A stretch of DNA of 57,357 bases from an uncultured Bacilli bacterium (GTDB lineage Bacteria > Bacillota_I > Bacilli_A > RF39 > UBA660). Made by a program: the position numbers and the translations under genes. The stretch lies in NCBI GenBank assembly GCA_934101185.1, contig CAKOQD010000004.1:1-57357 (forward strand), written 5' to 3'. Shown piece by piece: positions 43,712-53,300 of the stretch. The notes beneath the pieces were generated by a model. It saw nothing but the letters and a program-made list of their open reading frames with translations, was not told where the DNA came from and did no database searches. Position 1 is the stretch's first letter. Every line of letters starts with the position of its first letter.

Positions 43712-45427
43712 ATGGATGGTAAAATAAATGAAATTAGAAGTGCTAATGACATAGTAGATGTTATATCATCATATATACCTCTAGAAAAAAAAGGAAAAAA
43801 CTTTTTCGGAGTATGTCCGTTTCATGATGACTCTAATCCTAGTATGAGTGTATCAAAAGATAAACAAATATATAAATGTTTTAGTTGTGGTGCAAGTGGT
43901 AATGTTTTTAACTTTGTAATGGATTATGAACATGTTGACTTTAAAGAAGCACTATCTATTCTTGCTAAAAAAGCAGGAATTACTCTTAATAACGTAAATG
44001 TAAAAAGTAAAGAAAATAAATATGATAAATATTATAAGATGTATGATATATCATTGAAATTGTATCAGAATAATCTTAGTTCTAATCTAGGTACTAGTGC
44101 TAAAGAATATTTACATAAAAGGGGTATTACAGATGAATTAATTAAAACTTTTAAAATAGGTCTTGCAACAACATCAAAAGATAGTTTAACAAAAGTCCTA
44201 AATAGTAAAGACTATACCAATAGAGAAATAGAACTATATGGACTTGGAACAGGTACAAATGATCTATACATCAATCGTATAATGTTTCCTTTATTTGATA
44301 TATCAAACAATATCGTAGGATTCTCTGGTAGAATATATAACACCAGTTCATCATCAAAATATATAAATACTAAAGAAACACCAATATTTAAAAAGGGTGA
44401 ATTATTATATAATTATTATAATGCTAAAGATAGTGTTAGACTATTAAAAAAGATAGTTTTAGTCGAAGGATTTATGGATGTTATAAGACTACACAGTATA
44501 AACGTAACTAATGCCATAGCACTTATGGGAACATCTCTTACTAAAGAACAAATAAACTTACTAAAAAGACTTTCACTTAATATAATTTTATGTTTAGACG
44601 GGGATAGTGCTGGTAGAAAAGCAATGTCTGTAAATGGTGCCTTACTTGAAGAGTCAGGATTCAATGTTACAGTAGTAGAACTTCCTGATAATCTTGATCC
44701 TGATGAATACATCTTAAAACATGGAAAAGATTCATATATGTCTCTTCTTGATAATGCAATACCATATAGTGACTATAAAATAAACTATCTAAAAGAAGGC
44801 AAAAATCTTTTATCAGTCGAAGATCAAACTACATATATAAATAACGTTATTGATGAAATATCAAAAGAAAAAGATGAAATAAAACAAGAATTATTACTTA
44901 ATAAACTATCTAAAGAATTTAACTTAGATGTAGAAATATTAAAAAATAAGTTGCAAAATAAGGAAAAATGTAGTAAAATTGAGACGTTAAACAAAGAACC
45001 CATCAAAAAACAAAAATTAGATAAATATCAAAAGGCTACATATTTAATTCTATATACTATGCTAAACAGTTATAATTCTGCGATTAAATATGAAAAAGAA
45101 CTAAACTTTTTACCAACTAGACCTGCTAGATATTTAGCTAATGAAATAATTTATTACTACAAAAAAAATCAAAATCTTGTGCTAGCGGACTTTATATCTA
45201 CTTTACAAGACAAAGAAGAAATGGATACTATGCTAAAAGAAGTATTAAGTTATGTTGAACTTGATGAAGTTAATTTCGATGCAATAGATGAATATATATC
45301 TGTGATAAAAGGGTATAATAGTAACCGTGCTACTAAAAGGTTAATGGAACAATTAAGAAATGAACCCGATCCAGTAAAAAAAGCATTAATTGCAGAGCAA
45401 ATTAAACGGGTTAAAATAGGGAGTTGA
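43712..45427 (+). CDS. dnaG: DNA primase
   Basis: A 571-residue primase for Okazaki fragment priming. The zinc-binding domain is CPFHDDSNPSMSVS ... YKCFSCGASG at residues 37-62. The TOPRIM domain has VLVEGFMDVIRLHS near 252 and LCLDGDSAGRKAM near 300. The C-terminal helicase-binding domain is less conserved. GGAGGTG precedes the ATG. It ends in TGA, the only gene here that does; readthrough would add only five codons before TAA. Five bases separate it from rpoD. Confidence 0.96.
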   Translation: MDGKINEIRSANDIVDVISSYIPLEKKGKNFFGVCPFHDDSNPSMSVSKDKQIYKCFSCGASGNVFNFVMDYEHVDFKEALSILAKKAGITLNNVNVKSKENKYDKYYKMYDISLKLYQNNLSSNLGTSAKEYLHKRGITDELIKTFKIGLATTSKDSLTKVLNSKDYTNREIELYGLGTGTNDLYINRIMFPLFDISNNIVGFSGRIYNTSSSSKYINTKETPIFKKGELLYNYYNAKDSVRLLKKIVLVEGFMDVIRLHSINVTNAIALMGTSLTKEQINLLKRLSLNIILCLDGDSAGRKAMSVNGALLEESGFNVTVVELPDNLDPDEYILKHGKDSYMSLLDNAIPYSDYKINYLKEGKNLLSVEDQTTYINNVIDEISKEKDEIKQELLLNKLSKEFNLDVEILKNKLQNKEKCSKIETLNKEPIKKQKLDKYQKATYLILYTMLNSYNSAIKYEKELNFLPTRPARYLANEIIYYYKKNQNLVLADFISTLQDKEEMDTMLKEVLSYVELDEVNFDAIDEYISVIKGYNSNRATKRLMEQLRNEPDPVKKALIAEQIKRVKIGS

Positions 45428-45432
45428 TTTAA

Positions 45433-46530
45433 GTGGTAAATGAAATCAAAACTTTTGAAGCAAGAACAAAAGAATTAGTAGAACTAGGTAAAAAAAATGA
45501 TAACAAAATAACATTCGAAGAATTAGCAGAACATTTAAAAGGATTAGATCCTGATAGTGACTCACTAGATAAACTATATAATACATTAGTACAAAACAAT
45601 ATCGAAGTAGTATCAACCGAAGGGGAAAACACTGATGAAGTTGATGATAGCGATGATGGACTAGACTTAATCGAAGATATCTCTGGTAATAAAGATATAA
45701 AAATAAACGATCCAGTTAGAATGTATCTAAAAGAAATAGGTAGGATAAACCTACTTACATCAGATGAAGAATACGAATATGCACTACTTGCAGAAGAAGG
45801 AAATGAAGAAGCAAAAAGAATACTTGCAGAATCTAACTTACGTTTAGTAGTATCAATAGCAAAAAGATACGTTGGACGTGGAATGGCATTTTTAGACCTA
45901 ATACAAGAAGGTAACATTGGACTTATGAAAGCAGTAGATAAGTTTGATCCTTCAAAAGGATATAAATTTTCTACATATGCAACCTGGTGGATAAGACAAG
46001 CAATAACTCGTGCAATTGCCGATCAAGCTAGAACTATAAGAGTTCCAGTACACATGGTTGAAACAATTAATAAATTAGCTAGAGTTCAAAGACAACTTAC
46101 ACAAGAACTAAATAGAGAACCAAGTGAAGCAGAAATTGCAGAAAAAATGGGAATTACAGAAGACAAAGTTCGTGAAGTATTAAAAATATCACAAGAACCA
46201 GTATCTCTTGAAACTCCAATTGGTGAAGAAGATGATTCGCATCTTGGGGATTTTGTGCCAGATGAAAGAATGATGTCACCTGAAGAATATACTACTAAAG
46301 AATTATTAAAAGAAGAACTTGAAGGAGTACTGCTTACTTTAACTGAAAGGGAAGAAAAAGTGTTAAAACTTAGATTTGGATTGGATGATGGACATTGTAG
46401 AACCCTTGAAGAAGTAGGACAAATATTCGGAGTTACAAGAGAAAGAATAAGACAAATTGAAGCAAAAGCATTAAGAAAAATGAGACATCCATCTAGATCT
46501 AAAAAACTTAAGGATTTCTTAACAGATTAA
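45433..46530 (+). CDS. rpoD: RNA polymerase primary sigma factor
   Basis: A 365-residue SigA. The N-terminal region 1.1 is short and acidic. Region 1.2-2 starts DPVRMYLKEIGRINLLT and includes AKRYVGRGMAFLDLIQEGN and the -10 recognition helix YATWWIRQAITRAIADQ. Region 3 is VPVHMVETINKL, and region 4 ends with the -35 recognition helix GVTRERIRQIEAKALRKMRHP. The start is GTG 45433 with GGGAG nine bases upstream; the nearby ATG is out of frame. It follows dnaG directly, the standard macromolecular synthesis operon. Confidence 0.97.
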   Translation: MVNEIKTFEARTKELVELGKKNDNKITFEELAEHLKGLDPDSDSLDKLYNTLVQNNIEVVSTEGENTDEVDDSDDGLDLIEDISGNKDIKINDPVRMYLKEIGRINLLTSDEEYEYALLAEEGNEEAKRILAESNLRLVVSIAKRYVGRGMAFLDLIQEGNIGLMKAVDKFDPSKGYKFSTYATWWIRQAITRAIADQARTIRVPVHMVETINKLARVQRQLTQELNREPSEAEIAEKMGITEDKVREVLKISQEPVSLETPIGEEDDSHLGDFVPDERMMSPEEYTTKELLKEELEGVLLTLTEREEKVLKLRFGLDDGHCRTLEEVGQIFGVTRERIRQIEAKALRKMRHPSRSKKLKDFLTD

Positions 46531-47189
46531 TGAGAATAAATGAAAGACTAAAAAGAGTTGCATCATACGTTGATGACAACTCTTATATTATAGATGTTGG
46601 ATGTGATCATGCACTACTAGATATATACTTAATAAAAACTAAAAAAAATATAAAAACAATTGCCAGTGATATTAGTGATGGACCTTTAGAGTATGCTTAT
46701 AAAAACATAGAAAAAGAAAACTTATTAAATAAAATAAAAATAACTAAAAGAAATGGAATAGATAATTTAGAAAAAGAAGTAGACACAATAGTAATCTCAG
46801 GAATGGGCACTTCTAATGTATTGGATATAATATTTAGAAATAAAGATAACTTAAAAAATATCAAAAAAATAATTATATCATCAAATAATGATTGGTATAT
46901 CTTAAGAAAAACATTTACAGAAAATAACTACTATATAAAAGAAGAAGATATAATACTAGAAAATAATAAGTTCTATCCCATAATAATATTTGAAAAAGGA
47001 ACAAAAAAATATAAAAAATATGAATTAAAATATGGTCCAATTCTTTTGAAAAGTAATAATGAAGTATTTAAAAAGTATATAGAAAAAGAAATTGATAAAT
47101 TAAATAATATAAAGAATAGTTTAACAAATAAATATTTAATAAAAAAAATAAAACTAAAAAAAGAAATTAGATTTTTAAAAAAGATTTAA
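46530..47189 (+). CDS. trmK: tRNA (adenine22-N1)-methyltransferase TrmK
   Basis: A 219-residue SAM-dependent methyltransferase. N-terminal RINERLKRVASYV, the SAM site YIIDVGCDHALLDIYL, then IASDISDGPLEYA and TIVISGMGTSNVLDII match TrmK (YqfN). It methylates A22 of some tRNAs. Its ATG overlaps the rpoD stop (TAATG). trmK follows rpoD in Bacillus too, so this neighbourhood is conserved. Confidence 0.93.
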   Translation: MRINERLKRVASYVDDNSYIIDVGCDHALLDIYLIKTKKNIKTIASDISDGPLEYAYKNIEKENLLNKIKITKRNGIDNLEKEVDTIVISGMGTSNVLDIIFRNKDNLKNIKKIIISSNNDWYILRKTFTENNYYIKEEDIILENNKFYPIIIFEKGTKKYKKYELKYGPILLKSNNEVFKKYIEKEIDKLNNIKNSLTNKYLIKKIKLKKEIRFLKKI

Positions 47190-47230
47190 TTTCTTTTGTT
47201 TTTGTAATATCATTATACTGAGGTGAGATC

Positions 47231-47740
47231 ATGATAAAAGTTATAATACTAAGTATTTTTATTATATATATGACATATCTAAAATGGATAATATTTAAAA
47301 AAGCAGGTAAAAAAAGTATATACTCTTTAATACCGCTATATTCAGATCTAATACTATTTGAAATAGCACAACTATCAAAAGCATATATAATTCCTTATAT
47401 AGTTTGTATTGGTTTATTCTACGTACCATTATTTACTATAATAACTCAATTATTAGGATCGCTATTTATATTTATTCTAACAGTTAACTTCTGTATCTAT
47501 TTAGCAGAATCATTTAATCAAAGTAAACCATTTGGAATAGGAATATTTTTACTTAGTCCAATATTCTTATCAATAATTGCCTTTAATAATAATATAACAT
47601 ATAAGTATAATAAGAAATTAGAAATAAAAGATTATAAACTAAATAAACATTCTTCTCATATAGATAAGAATACATATACTAAAAAAATAAACAAACCAAT
47701 CGAAAATAAAGAAGAAGATACTAACTATAAGTTTTATTAA
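47231..47740 (+). CDS. Membrane protein, DUF5684-like
   Basis: A 169-residue protein with about four hydrophobic segments. KWIIFKKAGKKSIYSLIPLYSD is the DUF5684-like signature, found in many small Firmicute membrane proteins of unknown function, often near signal peptidase or sensor genes. The last 45 residues are polar and Lys/Asn-rich, probably cytoplasmic. GAGGTGAG precedes the ATG. It lies 41 bases after trmK and could share its transcript. Confidence 0.7.
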   Translation: MIKVIILSIFIIYMTYLKWIIFKKAGKKSIYSLIPLYSDLILFEIAQLSKAYIIPYIVCIGLFYVPLFTIITQLLGSLFIFILTVNFCIYLAESFNQSKPFGIGIFLLSPIFLSIIAFNNNITYKYNKKLEIKDYKLNKHSSHIDKNTYTKKINKPIENKEEDTNYKFY

Positions 47741-47842
47741 AAAACTCTATTAAATTACTTGTATAAAACTACAAAAAGTAGTATATTATATATAAAGAAG
47801 CACGTTCACTATGAACGCCGTCTTCGATGTGTTTTACAGTGA

Positions 47843-47880
47843 TGCGACGCTTTCCTATATCAAAGAGACGTCGTTTTTAT
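47843..47880 (+). terminator. Terminator upstream of copy D
   Basis: GCGACG and CGTCGT-type arms followed by TTTTTAT. The right half belongs to the 132-bp leader. The 100 bases before it also hold a small hairpin, CGTTC/GAACG, near 47803-47818. Confidence 0.6.
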
Positions 47881-47990
47881 TATGATTATTATTTTAAAAA
47901 TAAATTGTCAATAACTAGTCGAAAACTTCATAATATTATTGTATATTTAATAAAAATATTATAAAATTAACTTATAAGAAACTAAAGGAG
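47859..47990 (+). repeat. 132-bp leader shared by surface genes B and D (copy at D)
   Basis: Gap-free match to 26698-26829 with about three substitutions; see that entry for its contents. Confidence 0.85.
47939..47967 (+). promoter_or_regulatory. Main promoter of surface gene D
   Basis: TTGTAT, 17-bp spacer, TAAAAT, identical to copy B. Confidence 0.65.
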
Positions 47991-47998
47991 TGTTAAAC

Positions 47999-49408
47999 AT
48001 GGAAAGTAATAAAAAGAAAATATTAATGATGATATCTTTATCATTATTTAGTATAGCAATAATATCATTAGGAACATATGCAATATGGACATCAGCAAAT
48101 GATCTATTAACAGGAACGAATACAATACAATCAGGACAAGTAAAAATGAGTTATAGTGAGTCAAATGAAATAGGTATGAATAATGCATTACCTATAAAAG
48201 ATAGTGAAGGAAAAGTACTTACTAATTACTTTGATTTCCAAGTATTATCTTATATTAAAACAAGGGCAAATGATGATACACAAAGAAAAATAAACTATAA
48301 CATAGTACTAGAACCAATAAGTGTAGATAATCCTTTAAGTGATAGTGAAATTAAAGTTTATCTTACTAAGGTTGTTGATGGAAGTGAGACAGTAGTAGTT
48401 GAACCTACCACAATAGATGAATTAAATCAATATATATTAAAATCACAAGAAGAAATATTTTCAAACAATAAAGGAAAAATAACAACAAGTTATAGACTTA
48501 GAGCATGGATAGATGAAAAAGTTGATGCTAATAAACTTAGTGAAAAGAAATATAGTTATAGATTTAGAGTAAATATTAATAATGATACAATAAAACAAGA
48601 AATAGTACCGTTATTAAATATACCAGTGGGTACAAATGGTATTGAAAAAGTTACACATGAAATAGATGATACTTTACAAGTAAATAGTAAGTTTGCAATT
48701 GAGTATAGATATCGAGGAGGAAACGTAAATAATTATGTAACATTTAATAATGAAACATGGAGAATAATAGGAATAGTACCTACTGAAGATACAAATGGTA
48801 ATGTAGAAAATAGAATAAAAATAATAAGAGATGAGTCTATTGGAGACTATTACTGGGATGAAAATGGTGCAAACAATTGGACAACGTCTACACTCAACAC
48901 ATATTTAAATGGTACATATTATAACTCGTTAAGTACAACAGCAAAAAATATGATAGGGACAACTAAATACTATCTTGGTGGATACAAAAGCTCAGAAATA
49001 ACATCAGATGTAATGTGGCAATATGAAAGAAAAAGTAGTGGTAATGATTATTATTATGGAACAAATCCAATAATGCAAAATGAAGTAAATAAAAAGATAG
49101 CACTAATGTATGCAAGTGATTATGGATATGCAGCATCAAAAGAATGTTCAAAAGGATTATTATATTACTATGAAGATTCTAATTGTATAACAACAAATAA
49201 TTGGTTAGATAAGTCACAAAATGAATGGTTAATTTCACAGGATTCAAATGGTGATAATATTGTGTTTTATGTTCTTGATAGTCTTGTCACCGGCGAAATC
49301 GTAGGTGGCAAGTATGGTGTGCGCGCAGTCTTATCTCTATCTTCTAATGTAAAAATATCCGGAGGGTCTGGTACTTCAGAACAACCATACACCTTATCAG
49401 TTAATTAA
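47999..49408 (+). CDS. TasA/camelysin-like plus DUF6273-like surface protein (copy D)
   Basis: A 469-residue paralogue of copy B with very similar signal peptide and TasA-like domain at the DNA level (SIAIISLGTYAIW, TIQSGQVKMSYSESNE, RLRAWIDEKVD). The C-terminal domain is more diverged but keeps HEIDDTLQV, YRYRGG, WRIIGIVPTED, MIGTTKYYLGGY, WQYERK, SDYGYAASKEC and NNWLDKS. The patch at 49241-49330 is variable and about half G+C in its second part, far above the rest of the gene, before the constant ending LSLSSNVKISGGSGT. GTG 47990 is inside the ribosome-binding site; ATG 47999 is chosen. Confidence 0.75.
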   Translation: MESNKKKILMMISLSLFSIAIISLGTYAIWTSANDLLTGTNTIQSGQVKMSYSESNEIGMNNALPIKDSEGKVLTNYFDFQVLSYIKTRANDDTQRKINYNIVLEPISVDNPLSDSEIKVYLTKVVDGSETVVVEPTTIDELNQYILKSQEEIFSNNKGKITTSYRLRAWIDEKVDANKLSEKKYSYRFRVNINNDTIKQEIVPLLNIPVGTNGIEKVTHEIDDTLQVNSKFAIEYRYRGGNVNNYVTFNNETWRIIGIVPTEDTNGNVENRIKIIRDESIGDYYWDENGANNWTTSTLNTYLNGTYYNSLSTTAKNMIGTTKYYLGGYKSSEITSDVMWQYERKSSGNDYYYGTNPIMQNEVNKKIALMYASDYGYAASKECSKGLLYYYEDSNCITTNNWLDKSQNEWLISQDSNGDNIVFYVLDSLVTGEIVGGKYGVRAVLSLSSNVKISGGSGTSEQPYTLSVN

Positions 49409-49410
49409 TA

Positions 49411-49443
49411 ATAAAATGGTATGTTTTATACATATCATTTTAT
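49411..49443 (+). terminator. Terminator-like hairpin after copy D
   Basis: ATAAAATGGTATGT pairs with ATACATATCATTTTAT; no strong T run follows. Confidence 0.5.
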
Positions 49444-49454
49444 AATATAAAAAA

Positions 49455-49482
49455 AAGAAATTACATAGTTATAATTTCTTAA
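49455..49482 (-). terminator. Terminator of the YqfQ-like gene
   Basis: AAGAAATTA and TAATTTCTT arms with T residues on the minus-strand side. Confidence 0.65.
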
Positions 49483-49913
49483 ATAAAGAAGTTAGGTTTA
49501 TTTACATCATTATTATTATTAGATATGTTGTTAGTACTAGTATTGTTATTAGAATTATTACTATTATTACTACTATTTGTATTTGTACTAGTATTTCTTT
49601 TATCATTTGAATTAATTTCTTTTGCTACTCTATACATTGTTTTAGCATTATTAATAATTGGTTTTACTTGATAAAATACTGGTATAGCTTGATTAATTAC
49701 ACCAAGTGTTTTGCTGGCACCATTTAATAAACCTGTAAAAGTAAAAGTACTTGCTTTAGTAGCGCCACCTAGTGCATTAACTGCTGGTGCACTTCTAGCA
49801 CCTAATAAAGAAGAGAGTGGACTAGTACGTAAAGCACCACCCATCAAAGGACTTGCCATACGAGTAGCATTTGGTATAGTACCCATCATATATGGATAAA
49901 ATTGATTATACAT
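49479..49913 (-). CDS. YqfQ/VrrA-like spore-associated protein
   Basis: A 144-residue protein. The N-terminus is Met/Pro/Tyr-rich (MYNQFYPYMMGTIPN). The centre, FTGLLNGASKTLGVINQAIPVFYQVKPIINNAKTM, follows the plan of YqfQ/VrrA family proteins of Bacillus. The end is a low-complexity Asn/Ser/Thr tract (residues about 105-138), encoded by AAT/ATT-type triplet repeats that could vary in length, as the vrrA repeats of B. anthracis do. yqfQ lies in the same sigA-trmK region in Bacillus, which supports the call. Confidence 0.65.
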   Translation of the reverse strand: MYNQFYPYMMGTIPNATRMASPLMGGALRTSPLSSLLGARSAPAVNALGGATKASTFTFTGLLNGASKTLGVINQAIPVFYQVKPIINNAKTMYRVAKEINSNDKRNTSTNTNSSNNSNNSNNNTSTNNISNNNNDVNKPNFFI

Positions 49914-50021
49914 GGTTATTCCTCCTGATATATAATATGCATATATTAAACTATTGTCCTAAAAATATAAAAAATATTATAAAATGTTGCATATCATCTA
50001 TAATTTTTATATAATATTAAT

Positions 50022-50065
50022 AGAGATTAAGATACTTTTTGGGACCCAGAAGTTTATTAATCTCT
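50022..50065 (+). other. Orphan two-part hairpin upstream of the ileS promoter
   Basis: AGAGATTAA (50022-50030) and TTAATCTCT (50057-50065) form a perfect 9-bp outer stem, and an inner stem is built on CTTTTTGGG/CCCAGAAG. A promoter-like TTGCAT, 18 bp, TATAAT (49986-50015) would start transcription at its first base. It could be a short RNA, an operator, or the 5' end of a longer leader. Confidence 0.45.
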
Positions 50066-50093
50066 TTACATTTATTTAAAGTTGTGCTATATT
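50065..50093 (+). promoter_or_regulatory. Promoter of ileS
   Basis: TTTACA, 17-bp spacer, TATATT; RNA should start near 50100. Confidence 0.7.
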
Positions 50094-50100
50094 ATATAAG

Positions 50101-50297
50101 AAAAACAAATGATGAAGACGGAAATATATTATTTTTTTAAAGAGAGTTAGTGGTCGGTGAAAACTAATAAAAAGATATATTTCAGATCACTTCTGATGTG
50201 TTTTATTAAAAGTAAAAACGGTTACGCGTTATAGTATTAGAGTATAAAAATAAGGTGGTACCACGATTGATTCGTCCTTTGGTATCACCTTTTTTGT
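50101..50297 (+). ncRNA. T-box leader, isoleucine-specific
   Basis: The T-box sequence AGGTGGTACCACG at 50253-50265 is the conserved antiterminator element that pairs with the tRNA acceptor end. It can instead pair with GGTATCACCTT (50281-50291) to form a terminator followed by T residues. Upstream, GATGAAGACGG starts stem I; AAATATAT pairs with ATATATTT; and the specifier position reads ATC followed by a purine (50186-50188), an Ile codon. Uncharged tRNA-Ile should therefore allow transcription of ileS. Confidence 0.92.
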
Positions 50298-50315
50298 TTT
50301 ATAGGGAGGAATAAT

Positions 50316-53300
50316 ATGTTTAAAGAATTGAAAAAAGGAAAACCAGAAGAAATAGAATCATTTTATTCTAGATTTTGGGAAGAAGATAATATCTTACAAA
50401 AAAGTATAGATAATAGAGACAAATACTTTGTATTTTATGATGGACCTGCGACTGCGAATGGATTTCCAGGACTTCATCATATGGTTGCTAAGTTTTTAAA
50501 AGATAGTTTTTGTAAATATAAAACTATGCAAGGGTATAAAGTTTTAAGAAAAGTAGGATGGGATACTCATGGTTTACCAGTTGAATTAGCGGTAGAAAAA
50601 GAGCTTGGATTTAAATCAAAAACTGATATTGAAAAATATGGAATTGAAGCCTTTAATAAAAAGTGTAAAGAGTCAGTTTGGAAAAATGAAAAAGCATTTA
50701 GTGATCTTACTACTAAAATGGGACAATTTATTGATTTAAAGCATCCTTATGTTACATATGATAATAATTATATTGAAACAGAATGGTGGATTTTAAAAAA
50801 GTTCTTTGATGAAGGGTTATTTTATGAAGGACATAAAATATTACCATATTGTCCAAGATGTGGAACAGGTCTTGCATCTCATGAAGTAGCACAAGGGTAT
50901 AAAGAAGTAAGTGTAGATACTGTTACTGTATCATTTAAAATAAAAAATGAAGATTGTTATTTCTTAGTATGGACTACAACTCCTTGGACATTAATTGCTA
51001 ATGTTGGTTTATGTGTTAATCCAGATGAAGAATATATTAAAGTACAGTCAATGGGATATAAGTTTATTGTAGCTAAAAAATTAGCAAACAAAGTACTCGG
51101 AGAAGACTATAAAGTGCTTGAAACATATAAAGGTAAAGACTTAGAATATACTGAATATGAACAACTAATACCAGAACTTTCTGTATCTAAAAAGGCATTT
51201 TTTGTATGTTGTGATAACTATGTAACTATGGAAGATGGTACAGGTATAGTACATCTTGCACCAGCATTTGGACAAGATGATGCTCTTGTAGGTAAAAAAT
51301 ATGATCTACCTTACTTAAATCCTGTCGGAGAAGATGGTTGTTATTTAGAGGGTCCATGGAAAGGAACACTTGTATTTGATGCGGATTTAGATGTAATAAA
51401 ATATTTAAAAGCAAATGATAAACTATTCAAAAAACAAAAAATAGTTCATAATTATCCACATTGCTGGAGATGTTCAACACCACTTATATATTACTCTAAA
51501 CCAAGTTATTATCTAGAAGTCACAAAAATAAAAGATAAGGTAATCGAAGCTAATAAAACAGTAAACTGGCATCCATCATATGTCGGAGAAAAACGTTTTG
51601 GTAACTGGTTAGAAAACCTAAATGATTGGGCAATATCAAGAAATAGATATTGGGGTACACCACTTCCTTTATGGAAATGTGAATGTGGACATACTCATAT
51701 GATTGGTAGTAGAAAAGAGTTAGTGGAACTATCAATCGAAGATATTGATGAATCAATAGATTTACATAGACCATATGTTGATAATGTACATATTAAATGT
51801 GATAAATGTGGTAAGGCAATGACTAGAACAACAGATGTAATTGATTGTTGGTTTGATTCAGGCTCTATGCCATTTGCACAATATCATTATCCATTTGAAA
51901 ACAAAGAACTATGGGAAACACAATTTCCAGCAGACTTCATTGCTGAAGGAATTGACCAAACTCGTGGATGGTTTTATACATTACTTATTATATCAACATT
52001 TTTAACTGGAAAATCTCCTTATAAAAATGTATTAGTAAATGACTTATTACTTGATAGTGAAGGAAAGAAAATGTCTAAATCAAAAGGTAATATTGTCGAA
52101 CCATTTACTACTATGAAAGAGTATGGAGCAGATACAGTAAGATTCTATCTACCATATGTATCACCTGTATGGACACCATTAAAATTCGATGTAAATGGTC
52201 TAAAAGAAGTACACTCTAAGTTTTTTAATCCATTAAAAAATACTTATTCATTCTTTACTATTTATGCTAATATAGATAATATTGATCCAAGAAGTTATGA
52301 AGTATCATACAATGATTTAGAAGAAATAGATAAATGGTTATTTTCTAAACTAAACAAACTAATTAAAAATGTTACAGACTCATATGAAGAATATGATCTA
52401 AACAAAGTAGTAAAATACTTAACAGACTTCGTTAGTGAAGATCTATCCAATTGGTACATAAGAAGAAATAGGAAAAGATTCTGGGGTAGTGAGTTAAATA
52501 ATTCAAAAAAATGTGTTTATTATACAACATATAAAACATTACTTGATCTATCAAAACTAATTGCTCCGATTACACCATTTATATCTGAAGAAATCTATCA
52601 AAATCTAACTGATGAAGAATCAGTACATTTAAGTGATTTCCCTAAATATGATGAATCTTTAATAAATGATGCAATCGAAGAAAAAATGGATTTAGTAAGG
52701 GATTTAATATCACTAGGTAGAAATGTAAGAGAAGAACAAAAAATAAAAGTTAGACAACCTATCAAAGAAGTAATCTTGGATGGTAAGAATAAAGATATTC
52801 TTAGTGATTTGACTGATTTAATTAAAGAAGAATTAAATGTAAAAGAAATTGTTTTTGAAGATGATCTTTCTAAATATATGAACTTTATAGTAAAACCAAA
52901 CTTTAAAGAAGCAGGTAAAGTAATGGGATCAAAGATGAAAGATTTTACTAATTTCTTAAGTAGTTTAGATGAAGAACAAATAAATAAACTAAGAAATAAT
53001 GAAACTATTTCTTTTGGGGATATTGATGTTACTAGTAATTTAATTGATATAAAAATTATTTCAAAAGAAGGATTTAATACCGCTAATATGAATAATAATT
53101 TTATAATATTAAATACTTCTTTGAATGATGAGTTAATAAAAGAAGGATATGCAAGAGAGTTTATATCTAAAATACAAAATCTAAGAAAAGAAAAAGACTT
53201 TGATATAGAAAATAGAATTAAACTATATTATAATTGTAATGATTATTTTGATTCTATAGTCGAAGAGTTTAATGATTATATTAAAAAAGAAACTTTATCA

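Noticed and set aside
45429..45917. Minus-strand Ser-rich frame over rpoD
   Set aside because: Antisense to the conserved sigma factor; Ser richness results from complementing Glu/Asp-rich codons.
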